Source: Pseudoxanthomonas sacheonensis (GTDB lineage: Bacteria > Pseudomonadota > Gammaproteobacteria > Xanthomonadales > Xanthomonadaceae). From it: a stretch of DNA of 64,000 nucleotides. Every line of letters begins with the position of its first letter. Within the stretch, counting starts at the first letter, position 1. Location: assembly GCF_010093305.1 (NCBI RefSeq), contig NZ_PDWS01000007.1, positions 62,001 through 126,000 on the forward strand, written 5' to 3'. The position numbers were made by a program, and so were the translations under genes. Of this stretch, positions 37,767-46,743 are shown piece by piece. Below the pieces are notes generated by a model. The model was given only the letters and a program-made list of their open reading frames with translations, did no database searches and was not told the origin of the DNA.

Positions 37767-37812
37767 ATGGCCGCTTCTCGAACCTCTACGGTCAAGGCGT
37801 AGTCCATTTGAC

Positions 37813-38436
37813 TCAGACATCCGTCTGCTCGGCAATCTCCAGGGCATCATCGACCTCGATGCCAAGATAGCGGACCGTGCTTTCCAGCTTCGTGTGGCCG
37901 AGAAGCAGCTGCACGGCGCGCAGATTTCTCGTTCGGCGGTAGATCAAGGAGGCCTTTGTCCTGCGCATTGTGTAAGTTCCGTAGGAACCCGACTCCAGTC
38001 CGGCATCCTCGACCCAACGGTGGACGATCCTGGCGTACTGCCTCGTTGATAGATGAGGCGAGTCTGACACCCGGCTGGTAAAGAGGAAATCCGAGGCCTT
38101 GAGATCGGCATGGCTAATCCAAGCATGCACGGCCTCCCGCGTCGATTGGGTGATCTCGAACTGGACGGGACGCCCTGTCTTCTGTTGCATCACCATGGCG
38201 CGCGACGCCATTTGTCCTCCATGAGAGACATCCGAGACGCGAAGCTTAACTAAGTCGCAGGCACGGAGCTTGGAATCGATCGCCAAGTTGAACAGAGCCA
38301 GGTCCCGAACCTTGTGGCCTAGCTGAAGCCTGACCCTAATTGCCCAGATGTCCTTCAGCTTCAGCGGGGCCTTCTGGCCAACCAGCTTGCCCTTGTTCCA
38401 AGGCTCGTGGGATTAGGGTGTGTGAAGAATTTCCAT
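37813..38436 (-). pseudogene. Tyrosine recombinase with stop at codon 8
   Basis: The frame from ATG at 38436 reads MEILHTP, then TAA at 38413-38415, then continues open with HEPWNKGKLVGQKAPLKLKD and on to the end. The rest is a complete integrase of a short (~200-residue) widespread family: R in DSKLRACDLVKLR, the HxLR-equivalent YTMRRTK, GHTKLESTVRYLG with the catalytic Tyr, and end EVDDALEIAEQ. The first in-frame ATG after the stop is at 38286, which would remove 50 residues including the KGKLVGQK block. It is probably inactive. Confidence 0.85.
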
Positions 38437-38680
38437 GGCCAACTCCTAGTAGAGGGGTTGGCAAGCGTTCGCCTAGGCCTGGAAGTTGGGCGTGATGCGA
38501 CCCTAAGCGGAAATGGGTGCCGTGTCCGATATGCGGCTTCCCGGCAATGGACAGGCCATTCCGTGAAGAGCGCCAGCCCAGATCACGGGTGCTGCGTACT
38601 CGGCTCGGCGAGTCCAGTCTGCGATCCGGAAGTAAGATGAGCAGTGCTTATCGCGACACATTTTCCAGAGGGTTCGTGGT

Positions 38681-40138
38681 ATGAGATCTCGTAACGGGTG
38701 GCGCGCATCTGCGTGGACCTTACGTATCGGCAGAGTCGTTGTCTTGGCGCTGCTTTTGGCGCACATAGGTTGTGCGCCGACGGCAGAGGTTGACCGATCG
38801 CCGTCTCCAGCGGTGGCGATCGTGCTTGAAGATGTGACGCTCTTTGATGGGGAAAGCGTTGCGCCTCGTACTGGGATGTCCGTTGTCGTATCCCAAGGTA
38901 AAATCGTGCAAGTCGCACGGACTCAGGACGTATCGATCCTGCCGGGTTGGCGGGTCCAGCGCCTGCATGGGAGCTTCGTACTTCCGGGTCTGTTCGACAC
39001 GCACGCTCATGTGACCTTCCTTCGCGAACCCAATACTTTTTCGGGATACGATGCGGCCACATCGGAGCGCATCCTCAAGATATTGCTTGCCCACGGGATC
39101 ACGACCATCCTGAATCCGGCGGCGCCAGAAGAACCCGCGGTGCAGTTGCGCGATGCCATCGCAGCCGGACAGGTGCTAGGCCCGCGGATGCTTACAGCAG
39201 GACCGCCCATCAATTGGAGTGAGGAGAAAACCCCGGATCAAGTGCGCGCCGAAGTTAACCGGCAGGCGGATGCCGGAGTCGACTACATCAAGGTGTATGC
39301 GCGGATGCCGCCGAGCCTGGTTCGCGCTGCCACCGACGCGGCGCACGCGCGCGGCTTGCGTGTCGTGGGGCATCTGCAAGCCACCTCGCCCGAGGAAGCC
39401 GTCGCTGCAGGGATCGATGCAATCACGCATGGCGCAACCTGGACGACCGGACTTCTGCCGGAGGAACGCCGCAACGCCTATTTAAAGCGGCAACAGCAGG
39501 TAGGCTTCATGCGTTCGAGGATCGACTGGCTCAACTGGATTGATCTGGACAGTGCGCAGGTACAAGGCTCGATTCAGGCGGTCGCGCGGTCGCGCACTCC
39601 GCTGGACCCGACACTGATAGCCTACGTCACCAAGTTCCGCGGTCGCGATCCGCGCTACCGGAACAGTCCCTATCTGGATGTCGCGCCGCGCGAGGTTCTC
39701 GCCACGTGGGATGGATGGCTCGATGACTGGCCTGACGAAGAGTTTGCACGGGGCGCGGCTGCTTGGCCGCGCATGCTGGAACTTGTGAAACGCTATTACG
39801 ATGCCGGCGCACTGTTGACGACCGGATCGGATTTCCCCAACCCCTACGTGATCCCCGGCGCGGGTCTGCACGACGAGATGGAGCTGCTGGTTCAAGCGGG
39901 TATTCCCCCCGCCGAGGTCATCCGGATCGCAACGCGTAACGGCGCTGAGTCTTTGAGGCTCCTCGGCGAGACAGGTACTGTTGCTGTGGGAAAACGAGCG
40001 GATCTTGTCGTACTCGGCGCTGATCCGACAGCCGATATCAACAATGTGCGCAAGATAAAGATAGTCTTCCTCGGCGGGCGAGAATACTCACCTGTTGAGT
40101 TGCTTGAACAGGCAGGGGTCGGGTCCCTAGGGCACTAG
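38681..40138 (+). CDS. Lipoprotein amidohydrolase
   Basis: The 485-residue protein has a lipobox LAHIGC (Cys31) and an amidohydrolase superfamily TIM barrel. The metal-binding DTHAH is at 106-110 (His108, His110), followed by YIKVYA (Lys position), VVGHLQA, ITHGAT and TTGSDFPNP (Asp ligand). It resembles imidazolonepropionase/prolidase-type hydrolases of unknown substrate acting at the envelope. An attC site begins 20 bases after the stop, marking the gene as a likely integron cassette. Confidence 0.88.
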   Translation: MRSRNGWRASAWTLRIGRVVVLALLLAHIGCAPTAEVDRSPSPAVAIVLEDVTLFDGESVAPRTGMSVVVSQGKIVQVARTQDVSILPGWRVQRLHGSFVLPGLFDTHAHVTFLREPNTFSGYDAATSERILKILLAHGITTILNPAAPEEPAVQLRDAIAAGQVLGPRMLTAGPPINWSEEKTPDQVRAEVNRQADAGVDYIKVYARMPPSLVRAATDAAHARGLRVVGHLQATSPEEAVAAGIDAITHGATWTTGLLPEERRNAYLKRQQQVGFMRSRIDWLNWIDLDSAQVQGSIQAVARSRTPLDPTLIAYVTKFRGRDPRYRNSPYLDVAPREVLATWDGWLDDWPDEEFARGAAAWPRMLELVKRYYDAGALLTTGSDFPNPYVIPGAGLHDEMELLVQAGIPPAEVIRIATRNGAESLRLLGETGTVAVGKRADLVVLGADPTADINNVRKIKIVFLGGREYSPVELLEQAGVGSLGH

Positions 40139-40158
40139 AGATTGCAAGTAATGGCGTG

Positions 40159-40218
40159 GCCCAACAATTCATTCAAGCCAAAGCCACTTCGCGGCCCGGC
40201 TAAATTCAGACGTTAGCG
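40159..40218 (+). other. attC recombination site of an integron cassette
   Basis: The site starts GCCCAAC (40159-40165, perfect RYYYAAC) and runs through AATTCATTCAAGCC, a small ACTTCGCGGCC loop region and GGCTAAATTCAGAC to GTTAGCG (40212-40218). The halves are imperfectly complementary as in all attC sites, and the 60-base length is typical. It lies directly after the amidohydrolase gene on the same strand. No integron integrase is present in this window. Confidence 0.78.
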
Positions 40219-40582
40219 AATGTCCGCTTTGGGTCGGAAGCGGACATCAACCATCCATGAAGCAAAGCTTCGTATAGACCGGATCACTAGCTCGATGGGC
40301 AAAGGCGCACAGCGGCCAGGTGTACAAGACTGCCGCAAGCGCACCGATATCAATGAGTAAGGCGAACACGCACGGCACCTGCGTATCGTCCAGGCCCGCT
40401 CTTCTCAAGGCTTCACCCAATGGCGCCCGAGTCCAGCACTCGCTCATCCCCCCGATCACCTCCGCGGCAGCAACCAGCCGAATCAGACGCCCATCGATCC
40501 TTAGGGTCAGAGATTGAATCGCCTGGCATATCTTGTACCAGAGGTGAGAGATTCAGCGGCCACGGATCTCCGTGCGCGACGA
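40219..40582. other. Post-attC region: inverted repeat, no confident gene
   Basis: ATGTCCGCTT and AAGCGGACAT (40220-40247) form a perfect 10-bp stem with an 8-base loop. Beyond it a minus-strand frame (40247-40471, GTG start) contains a hydrophobic stretch (VFALLIDIGALAAVLYTWPL) but no recognised family; it could be a small membrane protein or a remnant. Confidence 0.4.
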
Positions 40583-41050
40583 CTACTGGACATGAGTAGG
40601 GAGAAATGCGCCCGGCGCCTTCATCACAAAGCCCCGCTCTACATTGCCGTCGAATCCAAGCGACTCGTAAATCTTGTGAGCCCCCAGACGGCTTGCGCCT
40701 GACAGCAATAGCAACTTACCGCAAGATCTCCGCTACGCATAAGAAATTGCAGCAGACATAGTATCGCGGGCAAACCCCTGTCCCCGGAACTCCTCTAGCG
40801 TTACCACGTGTTCTATCACCCCGATAGGGTGTCCGCCTTTTGCAAAGCTTGGAAGAATTGCAACCATGCATGTTGACACTAGCAGCCCATCCAGTTCAGC
40901 AACGAAAACTGTTGATGTCCTACTGTGAACAATCTTTCGCCATGCGCATTTGGTCTCGAAATGCGGCTCAGCCACGTGATGGAGGTGCAGGCAGGCATAT
41001 AGTCGAATAATTCCGTCGAGATCTGTTTCTCTCGCCTTTCGCACTTGCAT
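40583..41050 (-). pseudogene. GNAT acetyltransferase interrupted by an amber codon
   Basis: The frame starts VRKARETDLDGIIRLYA and has the acetyl-CoA loop VVTLEEFRGQGFA. After AISYA it meets TAG at 40733-40735, then stays open for 49 more codons that read as the normal GNAT end (CGKLLLLSGASRLGAHKIYE then SLGFDG). Total length 155 codons fits the family. A single base change (for example CAG to TAG) explains it. The truncated 105-residue product would lack the last strands and is probably inactive. Confidence 0.82.
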
Positions 41051-41214
41051 ATAGCCTGACCTCGTGAAGGACTATGTAATGTTTGTACTCCAAAAGCTCG
41101 AGATCAAAGCGACTGATAAGCCACGCTTGCCTCGATGAGAATCCAAAGCGACGTCAAGATCACGTACGGAAAATACTTGAAAGATCCTGGTCACCACGCG
41201 CATGCGGGCATTCC

Positions 41215-41667
41215 TCAGCCACCGACGATAGCGATTCTCGTCATGAATTCGCTGCAGGCCGGATCTTTCTTGAACTCCCTGATCCGCCCCTTCTCGAGCC
41301 TCGCAAGGGCCACCACAAGCGCTCCAAGTCGCATACCCCGCGCCTGCTCTGAGTCGTCTCCGATCTGAATGAAAAGATGACAGGGGGGCGCCAACGCGTG
41401 CTTCGGCAGCGCGATGCCGCCATTGACCCTCGTACCATTGGGCATGAGCAGAGCGCCCGGCTCGCCCAGGTAGTAGACGTGGTCCTTGCTCTGAAAAACG
41501 GCCTGGTAGCTCCCCTTTGCCAAGCCGGAAGATACCTTGTTGGCCACCATGACGTCCGCCTCAAGCACGAAGTGACTCGGGCTTGGCACGGGATCGAACG
41601 ATTTCGGACTCTTGGTCATGCCGCACGCGATCAAGATGATCGCAAGGGCGAGAACAGGCCTTTTCAT
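41215..41667 (-). CDS. Small lipoprotein of unknown function
   Basis: The 150-residue protein has a lipobox (ILIACG, Cys15) and a beta-rich mature domain with GSYQAVFQSKDHVYYLG. The last gene of a five-gene minus-strand operon of exported proteins; 36 bases separate it from the gene at 41704. Family not recognised. Confidence 0.7.
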   Translation of the reverse strand: MKRPVLALAIILIACGMTKSPKSFDPVPSPSHFVLEADVMVANKVSSGLAKGSYQAVFQSKDHVYYLGEPGALLMPNGTRVNGGIALPKHALAPPCHLFIQIGDDSEQARGMRLGALVVALARLEKGRIREFKKDPACSEFMTRIAIVGG

Positions 41668-41703
41668 GTCGGCACCCTCATTTGAAACGCCGCACCCCGG
41701 ACG

Positions 41704-42204
41704 CTATGGAAGATCCATGCCCTGCTGCTGGGGCACGAGCTTGCTGCGCAGGATCAGATCATCTTTCTCCGACGTCGGGAAGTCAAAGCTCCCGTAGCCC
41801 GCCCGGATGATGCCGTCGATGATTGCGCCATTGCCTTCATGCGGCGTCTCGGGCGTCCGCCGGACCACGAACATCGCGGCACCCTTGGTCGCATCCTTGG
41901 GGACATACACGCCACAATCCCAGCGATCGGACCAACGCGCCTCCGGATTCCTGGGGGGCACCACACTCATCTGGAAGCAGCCTGCATCACCCATCAGATA
42001 GACGGCCTTGGCGTCTTCATACTTCTGGACATATTGCCCCGCAAAGAGGGTGAACGTCGCAGCCTTCTCCTGGAAAACGTAGTCTTCCAAAAGCGTGTAC
42101 GTTTGACCCGCATCCACAACCTTCAGGCTCTTAGGATAGACATGCTTTGCTGCCGCGACCGAAGACATCAGGACCAGGGCAACGCCTATTGAGGTGCGCA
42201 TCAT
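41704..42204 (-). CDS. Secreted protein of unknown function
   Basis: The 166-residue protein has a signal peptide (MMRTSIGVALVLMSSVAAA/KH) and a beta-rich domain (FTLFAGQYVQKYEDAKAVYL) with Cys near 83 and 103 that may form a disulphide. ATG at 42204 overlaps the stop of the upstream gene (ATGA), which fixes the start and shows translational coupling. No family recognised. Confidence 0.75.
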   Translation of the reverse strand: MMRTSIGVALVLMSSVAAAKHVYPKSLKVVDAGQTYTLLEDYVFQEKAATFTLFAGQYVQKYEDAKAVYLMGDAGCFQMSVVPPRNPEARWSDRWDCGVYVPKDATKGAAMFVVRRTPETPHEGNGAIIDGIIRAGYGSFDFPTSEKDDLILRSKLVPQQQGMDLP

Positions 42205-42782
42205 GATCCGGCGTGGGCTAAGGGCGTGTAGTGAGTGAGCAGGATGACCCACCTCCCTTGCCTCCTTTCCAGCAGGAAGGTCACCCGCAGCGAAGCATGC
42301 CGCCCGTCACCGTAGCGCTTTCGGGTGCTCTTCCGCAGGGCAACGATGATGATACCGTCCTTAGTCTCTTCGAAGGTCACCTCAGAGAGGGCCATATCAG
42401 CGTGATCAGCGAGTTTCGTCACCTCAGAGGCCCCGGCGCCAGCCAAGGAGCCGACAATGTCGCTGCGAGTTTCAACCTCGCCTGCAGGCGAGATTCGCAG
42501 GTACTCCGGAGCAAGAAGTCCTTCCAGAGCCCTCTGATCACCCCTTTCTTCGGCAGCAAGCATCAGCTTTACGGTATCGAGTGCGCGCCTAGTGTCGGTG
42601 ATGGGATACTCAGCGTTGGCCGTTCCGATCATGCCGACTGCGAGCAGGTAGGACAGCAATGTCAGCAGGATATCTCGAGTACGCGAGCGCCGCGAAACCT
42701 TGGCTGCATGGTTGATGCGCATGCCTGCCTCGATTGATTCCACGGGCGAAGACGAAGCGACTACAGATCCTTGTTCGCTCAT
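42201..42782 (-). CDS. Exported SnoaL/NTF2-like protein
   Basis: The 193-residue protein has a ~30-residue cytoplasmic leader, then a hydrophobic segment (LLTLLSYLLAVGMIGTANA) and an NTF2-like fold of the DUF4440/SnoaL type. That fold includes LMLAAEERGDQRALEGLLAP, EYLRISPAGEVETRSDIV and ASLRVTFLLERRQGRWVILL. Such domains bind small ligands or act as assembly partners. It overlaps both neighbours by ATGA junctions. Confidence 0.75.
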   Translation of the reverse strand: MSEQGSVVASSSPVESIEAGMRINHAAKVSRRSRTRDILLTLLSYLLAVGMIGTANAEYPITDTRRALDTVKLMLAAEERGDQRALEGLLAPEYLRISPAGEVETRSDIVGSLAGAGASEVTKLADHADMALSEVTFEETKDGIIIVALRKSTRKRYGDGRHASLRVTFLLERRQGRWVILLTHYTPLAHAGS

Positions 42783-43870
42783 CGCGAGCTCCTCTTCATG
42801 GTGGAAAGATTGCAGTTGTCTCCGGCCATCTGGTAGTCGAACAGGCGACCTCCACTCTTCTTGCCACCTTCGCGAAGAATGAACGTGAGCTCACATTCGC
42901 GCAGCTCCCCTGTGACAGCGACATGGCCATACTTGGACACGACGTTTGCCACTCGCTCGTCCTTCTCGCTGTAGTAAACCCAGAGACGGTCCCCGCCCAC
43001 ACGGCGCTCGCCATCGGGGTACCCCATGACCTCGATGATCTCCGGTTCAGTCAATCCCTTCATGCTGTGGACGAGATCTTTGAACTGTTTCGGGTACTTC
43101 TTGGCCGCGAAGTTCCGGTCGACTTGGGCCATGAATGCATCTTCAGCTTGAGACGATTCGATGTCCTGGCGGAGGTTCTGTTCCTTTCCGCGCATCTCCG
43201 CCGCCAGGGCGTCTCCACGCGCGATCGTCTCGCGCCTCAAGCGGTCGAGTTCGGCGAGTGACTTGTTGGTGGTGAACGCGGGCTCTGTTCCATCGCGCCA
43301 GAGCGTGGCGAACGAGAGATCGTTGAGCTCCATCGGGAGAACGTGGTCACCGACCACCACCAGGCCCAGTTTGTTCAGTTCGTCCTGACCCTGGCCTCGT
43401 CGTCTATCGGCTTCGAGCGCCTTCTTCCAGCGGGCTTCATCGCAGGCCAGCAACCTGGCCTGGGCTTGCCAAGGCGCGGTAATAGCCCCCCAGTCCTGCC
43501 CAGACACCTGTTGCGACCTTCCGTTCTGCCGGTAGTGCTGCTCTTGCTGGGTGATCCGCATCTGCTGACTGCCACATTGAAACTCAAGAGTGAACATCGT
43601 CAACCAAGGTCCTGCGGCAGCTTCGTGGATCTGATTGACGCGGATCTGATTGATCTTCGTGGCGGCTTCGGCCTTGATGGGGTCACCTGTACGCTGCAAA
43701 GCTTCGAGGAATGCTTCTGGCGAGGTCCGGCTCTGGACGTCGTCGAAGGCCGCGTAGTAGGCGGTCCTGTCAGGCTTCTGCCCCTCGGCGTAGACCATCA
43801 TCCACATGCCGGCGTTGGCCGGCGCCACGGCGAGGAGGAACAGGGGAATCGAGAGAGTGATGGATTTCAT
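42779..43870 (-). CDS. Exported protein with SmpA-like C-terminal motif (paralogue B)
   Basis: The 363-residue protein has a signal peptide (MKSITLSIPLFLLAVAPANA/GM), a central coiled-coil-like region (LAELDRLRRETIARGDALAA) and a C-terminal domain with EPEIIEVMGYPDGERRVGGD and RLWVYYS. The same order EI(I/V)xxMGxPD-x-x-x-x-x-G-x-x-R-x-x-x-YS and later ECxxxFxxR occurs in the gene at 33470. It is the second gene of the five-gene operon and starts three bases after the first. Function unknown. Confidence 0.75.
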   Translation of the reverse strand: MKSITLSIPLFLLAVAPANAGMWMMVYAEGQKPDRTAYYAAFDDVQSRTSPEAFLEALQRTGDPIKAEAATKINQIRVNQIHEAAAGPWLTMFTLEFQCGSQQMRITQQEQHYRQNGRSQQVSGQDWGAITAPWQAQARLLACDEARWKKALEADRRRGQGQDELNKLGLVVVGDHVLPMELNDLSFATLWRDGTEPAFTTNKSLAELDRLRRETIARGDALAAEMRGKEQNLRQDIESSQAEDAFMAQVDRNFAAKKYPKQFKDLVHSMKGLTEPEIIEVMGYPDGERRVGGDRLWVYYSEKDERVANVVSKYGHVAVTGELRECELTFILREGGKKSGGRLFDYQMAGDNCNLSTMKRSSR

Positions 43871-43873
43871 GGG

Positions 43874-44113
43874 TCAGACAAGCCTCGGAGACGTGGTGGA
43901 CATGGGTGCGCCGCAGTGCGCCATGACGCGCTTCAGCAGCGCTTGGCCGCGCGGCCGAGTGCACGTGAACTCACTGCTCGGCAACCAGATGGCCGTCGCC
44001 GTCCTGGGTATCAGCGATTCATCGCTGACGGCGGAGGAGGCTCCCAAAGCCGCGCATCCTTGAAGACCCGTCAACATCAGCGCCGCGCCCGCGATGCGCG
44101 CCTTTCCCGTCAT
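43874..44113 (-). CDS. Short lipoprotein, first gene of the exported-protein operon
   Basis: A 79-residue protein with a lipobox LTGLQGC (Cys near 20) and two further Cys. ATG at 44113 follows GGGAGAGAAC. The longer upstream frame is Arg/Pro-rich and unlikely to be translated. It lies three bases before the paralogue B gene. Confidence 0.65.
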   Translation of the reverse strand: MTGKARIAGAALMLTGLQGCAALGASSAVSDESLIPRTATAIWLPSSEFTCTRPRGQALLKRVMAHCGAPMSTTSPRLV

Positions 44114-44391
44114 CTGTTCTCTCCCAATCTCCGTGGATGATCCGTGGGTAACCTGCGCGGCCCTCTGCAAACGGAAGGCCGGGCGACATGCCGTGGGCGC
44201 GCTCGAGAACGTTTCGGCACGCGGACGGGCTGGAAATATGGTCGCGCAGGTCGTCGCGGGGCGGCGGCGTCCTGGCGCACGCAATGCACGGGTCAGCGCC
44301 AAGTCGGGGTTCTCGGGAGGTCGCGACGCCGACATCTGGCATCGTTCGGATCATCCGCACGACCACACCTTTAACCCGAGAGGCATAAAGC

Positions 44392-45552
44392 ATGAAGATC
44401 GCAAGGCGCCGCCTGATCGCTGTAGGCGCAGGACTCACCGGTGGAATGCTGCTCGCCTCAGGCCCCTTGGGAGCCCTCGCGCGTGCGACGGCGCCGGCCA
44501 CGTCAGATTCGACCTTGAGGGCCATTGTCGACGCGGCGGTGACATCACGGCAGGTGCCGGGCGTCGCACTGGCGGTTTGGCGAGGTGGCCAAGAGGTCTA
44601 TTCGTACTATGCCGGGCACGCCAACCTGGAGACGGCAAGCCATGTGACCGCCGACAGCGTCTTCCGCATTGGGTCGCTCACCAAGCAGTTCGTCGCTGCC
44701 TTGCTTCTGAAACTTGAGTCTCAAGGCAAGCTTTCGCTCGGCGAGCCCGCACAGCGCTATCTAACCTTCCTCCCCCAGCATGCCCCGTTCTCAATACGCG
44801 AGCTTCTGCAGCACACGGCAGGTATAAGCGACGGCGAGTACGGCACCGAAGGCGTATCGTCCCAACTCACCCAGGCCGAGCGAATCGCGCGCATGACGCC
44901 ACTCTTCGATTTCGCTCCCGGCACCGCTTGGCGTTACAGCAATGCCGGGTACATCCTGCTGGGCGCCATCGTCGAGAAGGTTACGGCACTCCCCTTGGCG
45001 ACCGCCGCCTCCAAGCTGCTGTTCGAACCCCTCGGCCTGACCCACACCGCGTTTGACCAGCCTTCCAACGTCGTCACGGCACGCGCATCGGGTTACACAC
45101 CGACCGGCACAGAGGCTCAACCATTCAACAATGCTGAGTACCTCGATGTAGCGCTGGCCGGAGCTGCAGGCGCGATGCGGTCAACAGCACACGACCTGTG
45201 TCGGTGGCTAGCGGCGTTGTTCGGCGGAACTTACTTGCCCGCGTCGAGCGTGCAATCCATGCTAGTGCCTGCACGGCTTCGTGATGGCGTGCTGGCCGGA
45301 ACGAAACGGCACGATCCCCAAACGCAAGGCATGGGCGATACGCAGTATGGACTGGGCTTCATGTTGGACGCGCACACGATCGACGGGAAGCCCGTCGCCG
45401 GCCACCATGGTGGCATCAACGGATTCGCCGCCTATCTCGCGTGCCATCCCTCCAGCGGCCTGGCATACGCCTGCCTGTGCAATGCCGACACCCATCCCGG
45501 GCTTCCTCTGCGTGACGTGCGCAGGCAGGTGCTGGGTCCCGTGCTGGCCTAG
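44392..45552 (+). CDS. Tat-exported serine hydrolase, beta-lactamase class C fold
   Basis: The 386-residue protein starts with a twin-arginine signal (MKIARRRLIAVGAGLTGG). Its motifs are SLTK near residue 102 (nucleophile), YSNAGY near 183 and HHGG near 341. Family members are esterases, D-aminopeptidases or penicillin-binding proteins; the substrate is unknown. It is transcribed away from the exported-protein operon and followed 87 bases later by a LytS/LytTR pair. Confidence 0.9.
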   Translation: MKIARRRLIAVGAGLTGGMLLASGPLGALARATAPATSDSTLRAIVDAAVTSRQVPGVALAVWRGGQEVYSYYAGHANLETASHVTADSVFRIGSLTKQFVAALLLKLESQGKLSLGEPAQRYLTFLPQHAPFSIRELLQHTAGISDGEYGTEGVSSQLTQAERIARMTPLFDFAPGTAWRYSNAGYILLGAIVEKVTALPLATAASKLLFEPLGLTHTAFDQPSNVVTARASGYTPTGTEAQPFNNAEYLDVALAGAAGAMRSTAHDLCRWLAALFGGTYLPASSVQSMLVPARLRDGVLAGTKRHDPQTQGMGDTQYGLGFMLDAHTIDGKPVAGHHGGINGFAAYLACHPSSGLAYACLCNADTHPGLPLRDVRRQVLGPVLA

Positions 45553-45639
45553 CAAGACTCGCCCCCTTCCCCCGTAACGCCTCGCCATGGCCCCTCTCGG
45601 CTAACGTATATTAGGTCGTTCGTTACGAGGCTCTTTGCG

Positions 45640-46743
45640 ATGCCTACCCACCATGCCAGATCCGAGGTCCCCCTTCCTCCCGTCTGGCTGCCGGTCGCGG
45701 CCAGCATTCCCGTCGGGTTGTGCATGGTGGTGTTGACCCTGCCGTCCATCGGCGACGAAGTCGCGGAATGGCGGCGGATGCTCTGTCTGGCGCTCTACCT
45801 CCTATTGTGTCTACCACTTTTGTTTCTGCAGCGCGCGCTCTGGCGCAGGCGAGCGCCCTGGTGGCTGCTGGTGCCCGCCCTTCTGGTCGCCAGCTATGTG
45901 CTGTCCGTCGGCAGCAACATCATGGACTTACTGGTTGCGCGATCGGCTGGCTGGATACCGTACCAAACCGTGGAACTGGCACGACTGGTCAAAGGCATCG
46001 ATGCGTTCTGGCTCGCGCTGGTGGCCTTTTGTGCGCTTCACGCCGTGGTCTGCTACTACGTCGAGCTTGGCCACGAGAAGACCCGGGTCGCCGAAGCCAA
46101 AGCGTTCATGCATGAGGCGGAGCTTCGGGCGCTCAGATACCAGCTTCAGCCACATTTTCTGTTCAATACGCTCAATGCGATTTCTTCGCTGGTGGTGTCC
46201 GGCCAGGTGGAGCGTACCCAGCAGGTCATCTCAAGGCTCGCGGATTTCCTGCGTGCGACCCTCGACGAGCGAATATCGCATGAGGTCTCCCTTGCAGAGG
46301 AGATCGCTCTCACGGAAACGTATCTGGCGATCGAGAAGGCCCGCCTCGGGGACCGTCTGATCGTGCACTGGAACATCGGCGCAGACATCCTCGACAAGCG
46401 GGTACCGCACCTGCTGCTGCAGCCATTGGTCGAAAATTCGATCCGGCACGGCATCGCGCTGCGCAGCGAGCCGGGCACCCTGGAGATCGGGCTACTGCAG
46501 GAAAGGGAAACGCTGCGGGTGTTCGTCGGTAACGATGGGCAAGTCGGCAACATGGGGGCGCCGCATAATGGATCGTCTCTGGCTGGAGGGATGCGCAACA
46601 TCTCCGAGCGCCTGAGTCGACTGTATGGAGACGCGCACAACCTGCAAGCTACGCCCAGGACGGACGGCGGGTTCAACGTGTCGATCGACATTCCCTTGCG
46701 CGACGCCACGACACCGGGCACCTACTGGGAGTTTCATCGATGA
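45640..46743 (+). CDS. LytS-type membrane sensor histidine kinase
   Basis: The 367-residue kinase has four membrane helices (about 13-35, 48-66, 75-92, 122-142), a short linker, the His_kinase domain with phospho-acceptor His172 in QLQPHFLFNTLN and a GHKL ATPase (LVENSIRHGIALR, FVGNDGQ). It overlaps the response regulator by four bases (ATGA), so the two form a two-component system. The sensed signal is unknown. Confidence 0.93.
   Translation: MPTHHARSEVPLPPVWLPVAASIPVGLCMVVLTLPSIGDEVAEWRRMLCLALYLLLCLPLLFLQRALWRRRAPWWLLVPALLVASYVLSVGSNIMDLLVARSAGWIPYQTVELARLVKGIDAFWLALVAFCALHAVVCYYVELGHEKTRVAEAKAFMHEAELRALRYQLQPHFLFNTLNAISSLVVSGQVERTQQVISRLADFLRATLDERISHEVSLAEEIALTETYLAIEKARLGDRLIVHWNIGADILDKRVPHLLLQPLVENSIRHGIALRSEPGTLEIGLLQERETLRVFVGNDGQVGNMGAPHNGSSLAGGMRNISERLSRLYGDAHNLQATPRTDGGFNVSIDIPLRDATTPGTYWEFHR

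Noticed and set aside
38413..38415. Alternative that the integrase simply starts at ATG 38286
   Set aside because: The conserved family N-terminus (NKGKLVGQK, DIWAIR) is still encoded upstream in the same frame, so the gene was longer.
40733..40735. Amber codon as pyrrolysine or programmed readthrough
   Set aside because: The family uses an ordinary residue there and no recoding signal is visible; simple nonsense mutation is more likely.
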